Shown: in pieces, positions 1 to 6,788 of the stretch | Numbering within the stretch: position 1 is the stretch's first letter | Layout of the letters: each line of letters begins with the position of its first letter | DNA from: Proteiniphilum sp. | GTDB taxonomy: Bacteria > Bacteroidota > Bacteroidia > Bacteroidales > Dysgonomonadaceae | Assembly (NCBI GenBank): GCA_012728465.1 | Contig: JAAYFB010000438.1 | Span: forward strand, 1-10,529 | Direction of reading: 5' to 3' | Length of the DNA: 10,529 nt | The notes under the pieces: generated by a model | Told to the model about the DNA's origin: nothing | What the model saw: only the letters and a program-made list of their open reading frames with translations | Databases searched by the model: none | Translations under genes and position numbers: made by a program

Positions 1-60
1 GACTTCTGCACTCCACTCATTGAATCGGAATTAAGACACGACACTGATGAATACTGTTAA
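1..60 (+). CDS. Possible 3' end of a convergent gene (partial, unidentified)
   Basis: Plus-strand frame 1 is open from the first base to a TAA at 58-60, giving 19 codons that end in ...HDTDEYC. The other two plus frames and the minus frames all meet stops inside this stretch. A strong inverted repeat begins 8 bases after the TAA, where a terminator for a convergent gene would sit. That placement is the main reason to list it. Nineteen open codons in AT-rich DNA is not strong evidence, and I do not recognise the residues, so no function is proposed. It could equally be non-coding sequence downstream of the dcw cluster. Confidence 0.25.
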   Translation, partial: DFCTPLIESELRHDTDEYC

Positions 61-67
61 TTCCTAA

Positions 68-107
68 AGTAGTTGAGCCAAATCACGAATGGTATGGCTC
101 AACTACT
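68..107. terminator. 13-bp perfect inverted repeat, probable (bidirectional) terminator of the dcw cluster
   Basis: The arm at 68-80 (AGTAGTTGAGCCA) is the exact reverse complement of 95-107, with a 14-base loop at 81-94. It lies 67 bases beyond the yqeY stop, at the end of the minus-strand gene series, and 7 bases after a possible plus-strand stop at 58-60. On the minus strand the stem is followed only by TTTAGGAATT, and on the plus strand by AAATAATT, so neither side has a long U-tract. Position and stem length argue for termination. The modest T-run leaves open an mRNA 3'-end stabiliser or a dispersed palindromic repeat. Confidence 0.55.
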
Positions 108-120
108 AAATAATTCCATT

Positions 121-141
121 AAAAACAGACTGCGTGCTGTT
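121..141 (-). terminator. Weak hairpin with T-run just after yqeY
   Basis: On the minus strand, AACAG (141-137) can pair with CTGTT (128-124) around an 8-base loop, and a run of five T covers 125-121, the first two of them inside the stem. Wobble pairs could extend the stem outward. It sits about 34 bases after the yqeY stop and before the much stronger inverted repeat at 68-107. The layout is that of an intrinsic terminator, but the uninterrupted stem is only 5 bp, so this may be chance. The two structures could act in tandem. Confidence 0.28.
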
Positions 142-174
142 CTCCTATGTTCGAATGATTTTATTAAAGACTGG

Positions 175-624
175 TTATGATAATAATCTTTTCACCGTGT
201 CCGAGATAGCTTTGCCTTCGGCTTTTCCTGCAAGTTGCTTCGTTGCCAAACCCATAACTTTTCCCATATCTTTCATTGAAGATGCGCCAACGCTAGTAAT
301 GATTGCTGATATTTGTTCCACTAACGCTTCGGGGGATAACTGCTCGGGTAAATACTCTTGCAAAATAGCCAACTGTGCAAGCTCGTCTTTTGCCAAATCT
401 TCTCTATTTTGAGTTATAAATATCTCGGCACTCTCTTTGCGTTGTTTAACCATTCGTTGCAATATTGACGTCTCAATGCTTTCAGATATTTCACCACTTG
501 CATTTTTGGCAGTCTTAGCCTCAATAAACTCTTTCTTAATTGCACGTAAAACATCCAGTCTTGTCCTATCTTTGGCAAGCATTGCTTTTTTTATTTCGCC
601 ATCTAATATATTATCTAATTTCAT
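175..624 (-). CDS. GatB/YqeY domain-containing protein
   Basis: A 149-residue protein that matches the small YqeY family along its whole length. This family is related to the tRNA-binding tail domain of the GatB subunit of Glu/Asp-tRNA amidotransferase. Visible family features are an N-terminal helix with KDRTRLDVLRAIK (18-30), the KQRKESAEIF segment (60-69), NREDLAKDELAQLAILQEYLP (73-93), and the closing GKVMGLATKQLAGKAEGK (121-138) typical of the fold. It is cytoplasmic, with no signal peptide or membrane segment. The ATG lies 31 bases after the ftsZ stop, so it is probably co-transcribed as the last gene of the cluster. There is no Shine-Dalgarno; the leader is GAGTAAAT. Its molecular role is not established. 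Standalone YqeY lacks the GatB catalytic part, so amidotransferase activity should not be assumed. Family assignment is firm. Confidence 0.93.
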   Translation of the reverse strand: MKLDNILDGEIKKAMLAKDRTRLDVLRAIKKEFIEAKTAKNASGEISESIETSILQRMVKQRKESAEIFITQNREDLAKDELAQLAILQEYLPEQLSPEALVEQISAIITSVGASSMKDMGKVMGLATKQLAGKAEGKAISDTVKRLLS

Positions 625-655
625 ATTTACTCGGTTTTAAGTCTAATGTATGTTT

Positions 656-1948
656 TTAATCGAAAAGCGTTGTTTTAGCTCTGTTTTCAGTTTGAATTAT
701 TTTAGGATCGAAGTCCTTGTCTCTTTTAAATACAGGCACTTTATCCAAAGCATCTAAAATCCTATCATCATCAAGCTCTTCAATACTTAAAATATATGGT
801 TTACCTACCCCATCAGATCCAGAAAGCATCTCTACAGCTAAGGTTCCATAATATTTATTTACTAATCGCTCCTCTTCTTCTCTATTCTTACGCTCCTCTT
901 CGCGTAGCACTTCAGCTTCTATTTCTTCAGCTTTAGTTCTAATTTCCTGTTGCTGTTTAATTCCGGCAACATCATCAATAGTAAATCCAGTGGCAAGAAG
1001 GGTTACTTTTACGTCTTCACCTAGCTCCTCCTCAACTGCCGACCCCCAAATAACCTCTATTTCGCGACTAAATTTCCCCATAAATTCGTGCAAAGCATTC
1101 ATCTCTTCCATCATCAACGGATGCTCCTCGCTACAAGATATATTTATTAATATCTTTTTGGCGTTGAAGACGTCATTGTTATTTAACAAAGGAGAATTTA
1201 TTGCATCATCAATAGCGTCGCTTACCCTGTTTTTGCCATTTCCTAATCCTCTACTCATAATAGCTACTCCACCATCTTTCAGAGTAGTTTCCACATCAGC
1301 AAAGTCAAGATTGACATGTCCATGAATAGTGATAATCTCGGCAATACTCTTTGCAGCTATTGTTAGAGTATCATCAGCCTTTGCAAAAGCATTAATCATC
1401 GTTAGGTCTTGATATATATCTCGCAAACGCTCATTGTTTATTACTAATAAAGCATCTACGTTTTGGGCTATCTCTTCTACACCCTGTAGGGCTTGAATAA
1501 TTTTTCGTTTACCCTCAAATACAAATGGAATAGTTACAATACCTACGGTTAATATTCCAGAATCTTTGGCAATTCGTGCTACAACAGGAGCTGCTCCCGT
1601 GCCCGTTCCGCCACCCATTCCGGCTGTGATGAAAACCATCCTTGTTCCATCGTCAAGTAGGTTCTGAATTAATTCTACACTCTCTTCTGCAGCCCTCTTA
1701 GCTACGTTTGGTTTATTGCCTGCACCTAGCCCCTTGGTTGTCTCCACACCCAATTGAACTTTTACAGGAACAGGAGAGCCATTAAGAGCCTGATTATCGG
1801 TATTACACAATGCAAAAGAAACATCATGAATACCCTCTCTAAACATATGATTCACAGCATTTCCACCACCACCACCAACTCCTATTACCTTAATAATTGT
1901 TTGTGTACTCCTATTTAATTGAAAGTCTAATATATCATTATTTCCCAT
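656..1948 (-). CDS. ftsZ: Cell division protein FtsZ
   Basis: Tubulin-like GTPase that polymerises into the cytokinetic ring at mid-cell. The 430 residues show the nucleotide-binding [11 protein letters not shown] (25-35), the tubulin signature [10 protein letters not shown] (112-121) and the synergy (T7) loop [11 protein letters not shown] (213-223), whose aspartates complete the GTPase site of the neighbouring subunit. The globular part ends near residue 330. A highly charged Glu/Arg/Lys stretch likely to be helical or coiled-coil follows (about 335-363), then a linker, a VPVFKR segment (404-409) and a short TTLFD end. The VPVFKR part resembles, from memory, a conserved tail motif of Bacteroidota FtsZ. 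The very end does not look like the proteobacterial DIPAFLR-type peptide that binds FtsA. The gene starts 22 bases after the ftsA stop without a clear Shine-Dalgarno, which suggests co-transcription with ftsQ and ftsA. Confidence 0.98.
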   Translation of the reverse strand: MGNNDILDFQLNRSTQTIIKVIGVGGGGGNAVNHMFREGIHDVSFALCNTDNQALNGSPVPVKVQLGVETTKGLGAGNKPNVAKRAAEESVELIQNLLDDGTRMVFITAGMGGGTGTGAAPVVARIAKDSGILTVGIVTIPFVFEGKRKIIQALQGVEEIAQNVDALLVINNERLRDIYQDLTMINAFAKADDTLTIAAKSIAEIITIHGHVNLDFADVETTLKDGGVAIMSRGLGNGKNRVSDAIDDAINSPLLNNNDVFNAKKILINISCSEEHPLMMEEMNALHEFMGKFSREIEVIWGSAVEEELGEDVKVTLLATGFTIDDVAGIKQQQEIRTKAEEIEAEVLREEERKNREEEERLVNKYYGTLAVEMLSGSDGVGKPYILSIEELDDDRILDALDKVPVFKRDKDFDPKIIQTENRAKTTLFD

Positions 1949-1970
1949 AACTTTTGACTATTTCTGATTA

Positions 1971-3350
1971 CTAATTATCATCTAGATCTTCAAAAATACT
2001 AGAAAACATATCCTTCATGGCATCTCCAAATTTCCCTTTATCACCCTTACTGCTCTTGGGCTGTTTTGGGGTATCTTTTTTTTCTGTAGAATCTTTGTTT
2101 GTGCTAAAAAAGCCCCATCTTTTAGTTCCTCGATTATCTCCATTTGTAGTACTATATTCATCTTCTGCTTCGGTAGAGAATACAGGTTCTTTAGGCTTCT
2201 CCAACTCACAGTTATCTTTTCCTTTTAGCAACATCCCCAGCAATGTGGACTTTGATGGATCTGCAACTAATTCTGAAGCATTATTTACAAAGTTTTTTCG
2301 TGCTGAAGCCAATCTTACTGGCATGTTAAACTTTTGGTTTAAGTACAAATCTATATTTTTAAGTTGCGAAGCTCCGCCAGATACAACAATACCTGCACCT
2401 AGCTCATCCATATAGTCTGAAATCCTTATTTGCTCTTTTATATTTGCAGTGATTTCATCAAGCCTCATCACTATAACTTTGTTAAGCTCAACCAAGTCTA
2501 TATCTGGCTTTGCGGAAAATGGGGACGAGAATGGTGATGAAAACACAAAGCCTTCATTATTATCTTTAGCCTTTCCAAACTTTATTTTATAGCTTTCGGC
2601 ATCAGACTCTACAAAGTTAAGTCCCTCAATATCTCGAGTAATATTTTTGCCACCAAAAGGTATAGTAACCATATGTCTTAAAATACCACCTTTATAAACA
2701 ACCACATCTGTAGTACCAGCTCCCATGTCTATAAATGCACATCCTAAATCTTTCTCTTCATCAGTCAACACTATGTCAGCAGATGCAATAGCACTAATAA
2801 TGTATCCTGCAATCTTGACATTGCTCTTTTCGATTACTGCTTGAATATTTTTAAATAAATTGGGACGACCAACAACTATTCTAAAAATAGCTTCTACGTG
2901 TTTGCAAGTAACACCTACTGGATTTAGCTCAGGCTTATCATCTAGAAAATATTCTACATCAGCTACTGCATAATTCATTCTCAAATCGGGCTGAAGCTTC
3001 TTCGCTTTGTTTACTAAAGAATCTATTACCTCAGCAGTAACAATACCGCTATCTGGAGGCAACTTTATCTCTTCCTTCTCGATGATTGTGAGAACGGACT
3101 GACCTCCAAGAGAAACATATGCTTTCCCTATCTTTACATCCATTCTATTTTCGAGCAGTTTAATTAGCTTATTTACAATTGCACCAGCTTTTTCAATATT
3201 GTATATTACTCCTCTTCTAATGCTGTTTTCAGAAGACAGACTTGCGTGATGTAGCACCGAAATCACATTATTTTCATTTCTACGACCAATAACTCCACTT
3301 ATGTTTGAAGTTCCTAAATCAATTACTGCTATAAATCCTGATTGGGCCAT
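1971..3350 (-). CDS. ftsA: Cell division protein FtsA
   Basis: Actin-like ATPase that anchors FtsZ filaments to the inner face of the membrane. Starting at the ATG at 3348-3350 gives 459 residues: phosphate-1 motif DLGTSNISG (11-19), the family's inserted 1C domain (about 80-165), phosphate-2 motif FIDMGAGTTDVVVY (206-219), adenosine motif VVSGGAS (322-328), a Lys/Ser/Glu-rich variable linker (about 380-440), and a C-terminal segment FGDAMKDMFSSIFEDLDDN (441-459) that fits a membrane-targeting amphipathic helix. An in-frame ATG at 3417-3419 would add 23 residues and overlap ftsQ by 20 bases. I prefer 3350 because family members begin only a few residues before the IDLGTS motif, and the extension looks like translated leader. 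A small tandem SSPF repeat occurs at 271-278. The gap to ftsQ is 49 bases with this start. Confidence 0.95.
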   Translation of the reverse strand: MAQSGFIAVIDLGTSNISGVIGRRNENNVISVLHHASLSSENSIRRGVIYNIEKAGAIVNKLIKLLENRMDVKIGKAYVSLGGQSVLTIIEKEEIKLPPDSGIVTAEVIDSLVNKAKKLQPDLRMNYAVADVEYFLDDKPELNPVGVTCKHVEAIFRIVVGRPNLFKNIQAVIEKSNVKIAGYIISAIASADIVLTDEEKDLGCAFIDMGAGTTDVVVYKGGILRHMVTIPFGGKNITRDIEGLNFVESDAESYKIKFGKAKDNNEGFVFSSPFSSPFSAKPDIDLVELNKVIVMRLDEITANIKEQIRISDYMDELGAGIVVSGGASQLKNIDLYLNQKFNMPVRLASARKNFVNNASELVADPSKSTLLGMLLKGKDNCELEKPKEPVFSTEAEDEYSTTNGDNRGTKRWGFFSTNKDSTEKKDTPKQPKSSKGDKGKFGDAMKDMFSSIFEDLDDN

Positions 3351-3374
3351 ACTACTATTATTATATATTTTAGT

Positions 3375-3390
3375 TGTTTCAAAAGAAACA
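3375..3390 (-). promoter_or_regulatory. Perfect inverted repeat in the ftsQ-ftsA gap
   Basis: TGTTTC-TTTT-GAAACA (minus strand) is a perfect 6-bp stem with a 4-base loop, placed between the ftsQ stop at 3400 and the preferred ftsA start at 3350. If ftsA starts at 3419 instead, this lies inside its coding sequence. It could be a small mRNA hairpin affecting ftsA translation, or chance in AT-rich DNA. No U-tract follows it, so it is not a convincing terminator. Confidence 0.3.
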
Positions 3391-3399
3391 GAACTTATT

Positions 3400-4131
3400 C
3401 TATTTTCGGGTACAAACAACTTGATTATCGAATTTTAAATTTATTTCTGAATATCTATTCCATCCCACCACATTTAGTCCCTTTTCAATAAACAATGAAA
3501 ATCGTGATAGCTTCTCATTGTAATTCTCTAATTTCCCAAATATGATTCTAAAGTCACCAACTCGTGGAATTAGCTCTACATCTTTATTTGACTTTACCAC
3601 TATCTGATCAATCCATGCCTCCCAATAAGGATTATCCTGAAGGAAAGTTATGAAATCAAATAGTTCATTTTTAGCATATTCTTCGTCAATATCTCCTGTT
3701 GCTATGGGCACATATAGTGCAAAGCTATTAGAAACAGGCATAACCTCTCGATTATTGTCAACATAAAAACTACCTTTAGTGTCAGATATAACACGATAAA
3801 ATGGAACTCTTTGGTTTACCTTAATCACTACTGCATTTCGCTGAGTAGAATATACTTCTGCCGATTTTATCAGCTTGTTTGTCAAAATAGAGTCATGAAT
3901 TTCTAGAGTATTAATATCACTCATAAGCTTCCCCACAGGATGTAGTTTTTTCCTTTTAAGGAAATCTTCGATATCCTTATCAGTAATAAAATTATACGTT
4001 GCACTATCTTTAATCACAATTTCTAATCTAGCACATTCACTACTTTTAAGTGAGTCATTCCAGAAAATAATTGAAAAAAGAATGTACCCCAGTATTACTA
4101 CTGAGATTAAAATTATGAGAAACCTCTTCAT
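3400..4131 (-). CDS. ftsQ: Cell division protein FtsQ
   Basis: Bitopic divisome protein: one membrane anchor and a periplasmic part that in other bacteria recruits FtsB/FtsL and the septal synthase. The 243 residues show a short cytoplasmic MKR, a single hydrophobic segment (about 4-24), then a soluble domain with a POTRA-like start (about 35-107). The Bacteroidota-type pattern NQRVPFYRV (106-114), FYVDNNREVMPVS (122-134) and, near the end, NEKLSRF (205-211) and EINLKFDNQVV (229-239) supports FtsQ rather than a generic membrane protein. FtsQ diverges widely in sequence, so the call leans partly on its place directly upstream of ftsA and ftsZ. It is the first gene after the 121-base gap and may begin its own transcript. 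The ATG follows the AT-rich leader TTTACAATAGT with no Shine-Dalgarno. Confidence 0.92.
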   Translation of the reverse strand: MKRFLIILISVVILGYILFSIIFWNDSLKSSECARLEIVIKDSATYNFITDKDIEDFLKRKKLHPVGKLMSDINTLEIHDSILTNKLIKSAEVYSTQRNAVVIKVNQRVPFYRVISDTKGSFYVDNNREVMPVSNSFALYVPIATGDIDEEYAKNELFDFITFLQDNPYWEAWIDQIVVKSNKDVELIPRVGDFRIIFGKLENYNEKLSRFSLFIEKGLNVVGWNRYSEINLKFDNQVVCTRK

Positions 4132-4144
4132 ACTATTGTAAAGA

Positions 4145-4171
4145 TAATATTTTGATTGAGAATCAATATTA
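4145..4171 (-). promoter_or_regulatory. AT-rich hairpin in the ftsQ leader
   Basis: On the minus strand TTGATT-CTC-AATCAA (4166-4152) is a perfect 6-bp stem with a 3-base loop. After a 2-base bulge a further 5 bp can pair (4167-4171 with 4145-4149). It lies between the candidate promoter at 4208-4236 and the ftsQ ATG at 4131, so it would be in the 5' untranslated leader. The pairs are nearly all A-T, so stability is low, and chance is a real alternative. Confidence 0.25.
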
Positions 4172-4207
4172 AATCACTCTTTATTTTTCTAGCCATTTCA
4201 ATATACA

Positions 4208-4236
4208 CAAAGATACATTAAGATATTCAAAAACAA
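4208..4236 (-). promoter_or_regulatory. Candidate Bacteroidota-type promoter for ftsQ-ftsA-ftsZ-yqeY
   Basis: On the minus strand TTG (4236-4234) is followed after 18 bases by TATCTTTG (4215-4208). This fits the known Bacteroidota housekeeping pattern TTG/TTTG at -33 and TAnnTTTG at -7 with about 17-23 bases between. It lies in the 121-base murC-ftsQ gap, the largest inside the cluster, and would give a leader of roughly 65-75 bases before the ftsQ ATG. TAnnTTTG alone arises often by chance in AT-rich DNA. The position in the one roomy gap and the correctly spaced TTG raise the odds. It would let division genes be expressed apart from the upstream mur genes. Confidence 0.45.
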
Positions 4237-4252
4237 TGTAAGTTTAAATGGA

Positions 4253-5632
4253 TTAAACACTTAATGAGTATTTTTTCATCAACATATCTTTAATTGATGG
4301 TAACAACTTATCAATATCTCCAGCACCAAATGTGACAATTACTTCCAACTCTTTTGAATCTAGATAATCTAAGAGCTCTTCTTTTTTTATCAAGACTTTT
4401 TCGTTTGAATGCACTTTATTAAATATAATTTCAGACGAAACACCTTCAATTGGCTCCTCACGTGCAGGATAAATATCTAACAAAATTACATCATCTAAAA
4501 GTGATAAGCTTTCGGCAAACTGTTTTGCAAAATCACGAGTACGACTAAAAAGGTGAGGCTGGAAAACACCAGTAACTTTTTTATTTGGGTATAACTGCTG
4601 TATAGAATTGATGGATGCGTAAAGTTCACTAGGATGATGAGCATAATCATCGATAAATACGATGCTATCCTCTTTAACAATAAAATCAAATCTGCGTTTA
4701 GGACCTTTAAATGAGCTAATACCCTGTTTTATCTCTTCAGGAGTTACACCACTTATTAATGCTACTGCAATTGCTGCAACTGAATTTTCTATATTTATTC
4801 GAATAGGAACACCTAAGTTAATGTTTTCAATAGTAACACCCTTCGAAACAAAATCAAATACTATTTCGCCATTTCCTATTCTAATGTTTTTAGCATGAAA
4901 GTCGCCTTCTTGCTCTGAATAGGTGTATATTTTAACTCCATCTTTGACATTAGGAGTCACGGGGGCATCAGATCTTAGCAAAAGGTACCCATCGTTTCTA
5001 ATAAGTGAAGTGAAATGTTCGAAACTTTCTCTATAAGCTTCTGAAGTTCCATAAATATCTAAATGATCGGGATCGGCAGATGTTATAACCGCAATCCATG
5101 GTTGCAACCAATGGAATGATCTGTCGTATTCGTCAGCCTCAACTACGGTGATATTACTTTTGTCACTCAATAGTAAGTTGGTGCCATAGTTTTTAAGTAT
5201 GCCTCCCAAAAAAGCGTTGCAATCAACACTAGACTGCCTTAGCAGATGAGCCACCATACTCGACACTGTGGTTTTACCATGAGTGCCCGCCACACAAATA
5301 GCATCGCTATTCTTTGTGATAGAACCCAAAACTTGAGCACGCTTCATCATCTGAAACCCATGATCTCTAAACCAGTTAAATTCGGAGTGAGAAGAAGGAA
5401 TTGCAGGGGTATATATCACAAGTGTATTTTCTTTAACCTTAAATGAGGGAGGAATATTTAATATACTATCATCATAATGAATAAGTGCACCCTCTGCTAC
5501 GAGTGTATCGGTTAGTGGCGTTTCAGCTCTATCATATCCAGCAACAGATTTACCTTGCGATAAAAAGTATCTAGCTAGATTGCTCATCCCAATGCCCCCG
5601 ATACCCAGAAAGTATATCATTTCATAATCCAT
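4253..5632 (-). CDS. murC: UDP-N-acetylmuramate--L-alanine ligase
   Basis: Cytoplasmic ATP-dependent ligase that adds L-alanine to UDP-MurNAc, the first amino-acid step of the peptidoglycan stem peptide. The 459 residues show the N-terminal UDP-binding FLGIGGIGMSNLARYF (8-23), the ATP-binding loop GTHGKTT (116-122), the catalytic EADEYDRSF (165-173), DPDHLDIYG (187-195), the DDYAHHPSE motif that marks MurC (328-336), GVFQPHLFSRTRDF (355-368) and DIYPAREEP (386-394). Length is normal for the family. At 278-284 the sequence reads RINIENS where many MurC proteins have GRHNxxN, so the usual His is Ile; I believe this is a lineage variant. The start is 14 bases after the murG stop, with leader ATAAATGT. 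A second in-frame ATG four codons on is possible but would trim the nucleotide-binding strand. Confidence 0.98.
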   Translation of the reverse strand: MDYEMIYFLGIGGIGMSNLARYFLSQGKSVAGYDRAETPLTDTLVAEGALIHYDDSILNIPPSFKVKENTLVIYTPAIPSSHSEFNWFRDHGFQMMKRAQVLGSITKNSDAICVAGTHGKTTVSSMVAHLLRQSSVDCNAFLGGILKNYGTNLLLSDKSNITVVEADEYDRSFHWLQPWIAVITSADPDHLDIYGTSEAYRESFEHFTSLIRNDGYLLLRSDAPVTPNVKDGVKIYTYSEQEGDFHAKNIRIGNGEIVFDFVSKGVTIENINLGVPIRINIENSVAAIAVALISGVTPEEIKQGISSFKGPKRRFDFIVKEDSIVFIDDYAHHPSELYASINSIQQLYPNKKVTGVFQPHLFSRTRDFAKQFAESLSLLDDVILLDIYPAREEPIEGVSSEIIFNKVHSNEKVLIKKEELLDYLDSKELEVIVTFGAGDIDKLLPSIKDMLMKKYSLSV

Positions 5633-5646
5633 ACATTTATATTATT

Positions 5647-6762
5647 CTATTTTTTTGTTATTATCTTTTCTATTTCATCCACAATTCTTTGTGCTGAATT
5701 ATGTTGTGCTAGATTTGAAATATTATTACTAAGAGTGCTTAGTTTATTATCATCTGCTATTAAACATAATGCAGTATTGAAGAGTACTTCTCTTGCATCC
5801 ATGTCTCTTACCATAACTGCTGCATCATGTTTTACTAATGCCATTGCATTTTTCGTTTGATGATCTTCCGATACGTTTGGTGAAGGCACCAAAATAACAG
5901 GTCTTTTTAAAATACTAAACTCAGAAATAGATCCCGCTCCTGCCCTAGATATAATTAAATCGGACACAGAGTATGCTAAATCCATGCGTGAAACAAAATC
6001 ATATAAGTGCACGTTTTTAGGTATCTTATCCATTGACTCCAGCTTCTTCATCTCATCGTAGTAAAACTTGCCACACTGCCAAATTACTTGAACTTCCGAA
6101 CCTGCTAATTGATTAAATGCTCCAACAATGCTATCATTTAAGGTTCTTGCCCCCAAGCTTCCCCCAAGCATTAGAATTGTTTTCTTTTTTTCATTTAAAT
6201 CAAAATGTTTGTATCCTTCTGCCCTATTTTTTTCTGATATTTTCAAGTCTTGTCTAGTAGGATTGCCTGTTAGTACTATCTTTTCCTTTGAGAAGAAAGA
6301 CTCCATACCTTCGTAAGCAACACATATTTTTGTAGCACTCTTTGCTAACAATTTATTTGTAACCCCTGCATATGAGTTTTGTTCCTGTAGAAGTGTAGGT
6401 ATCCCTTTTGCAGCTGCTGCCTTTAGCACAGGTCCACTTGCATAACCACCTACTCCTATTGCAATATCTGGTTTAAAGCTTGTCACTACTTTCCTAGCCA
6501 TATTCATACTCTTGAGTAGTTTGAATGCAACACTTACATTTTTGAGTAAGTTTTTTCTATCGAAGCCTGCTACTGGCAATCCAACTATCTTATACCCTGC
6601 AGCAGGCACACGTTCCATCTCCATTCTTCCCAATGCACCAACAAATATTATTTCTGCATCATTCCATCGTTCTTTAATTGCATTAGCAATGCTTATAGCT
6701 GGGAAAATATGTCCACCTGTTCCTCCACCACTGACAATAAATTTAAAAGGTTTTGATTTCAT
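5647..6762 (-). CDS. murG: UDP-GlcNAc:lipid I N-acetylglucosaminyltransferase (lipid II synthesis)
   Basis: GT-B fold glycosyltransferase at the inner face of the membrane. It transfers GlcNAc from UDP-GlcNAc to lipid I, giving lipid II, the substrate of FtsW. The 371 residues show the N-terminal glycine-rich loop GGGTGGHIFPA (12-22), GVGGYASGP (103-111), QEQNSYAGVTNK (126-137), TGNPTR (165-170), the second glycine-rich loop GGSLGAR (200-206), DFVSRMDLAYSVSDLIISRAG (255-275) with the following SISE, and EDHQTKNA (299-306) of the donor site. Length is as expected. The ATG is 26 bases after the ftsW stop with no Shine-Dalgarno, consistent with one transcript. All expected motifs are intact, so identity is secure. 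Confidence 0.98.
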   Translation of the reverse strand: MKSKPFKFIVSGGGTGGHIFPAISIANAIKERWNDAEIIFVGALGRMEMERVPAAGYKIVGLPVAGFDRKNLLKNVSVAFKLLKSMNMARKVVTSFKPDIAIGVGGYASGPVLKAAAAKGIPTLLQEQNSYAGVTNKLLAKSATKICVAYEGMESFFSKEKIVLTGNPTRQDLKISEKNRAEGYKHFDLNEKKKTILMLGGSLGARTLNDSIVGAFNQLAGSEVQVIWQCGKFYYDEMKKLESMDKIPKNVHLYDFVSRMDLAYSVSDLIISRAGAGSISEFSILKRPVILVPSPNVSEDHQTKNAMALVKHDAAVMVRDMDAREVLFNTALCLIADDNKLSTLSNNISNLAQHNSAQRIVDEIEKIITKK

Positions 6763-6788
6763 ATAAAGCTATATTTTAGAGTGGTAAA

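Noticed and set aside
134..412. Plus-strand ORF of 92 codons opposite yqeY
   Set aside because: It lies antisense to a well-conserved YqeY protein and has no recognisable domain; it is a shadow of the real frame.
990..1325. Plus-strand ORF of 111 codons opposite ftsZ
   Set aside because: Fully antisense to conserved FtsZ coding sequence, Ser/Leu-rich with no motif; a mirror of codon bias.
1861..1880. Run of CCACCACCACCAAC-like triplets resembling a microsatellite
   Set aside because: It encodes the glycine-rich nucleotide-binding loop of FtsZ and is explained by protein function.
2347..2354. TAGATTTG inside ftsA (minus strand), matching TAnnTTTG
   Set aside because: Several such 8-mers are expected by chance in AT-rich DNA of this length, and this one sits inside coding sequence far from any start that needs a promoter.
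2017..2415. Plus-strand ORF of 132 codons opposite ftsA, with a hydrophobic, signal-like N-terminus
   Set aside because: The hydrophobic start is the complement of the Lys/Ser-rich FtsA linker. No leader or family resemblance supports it.
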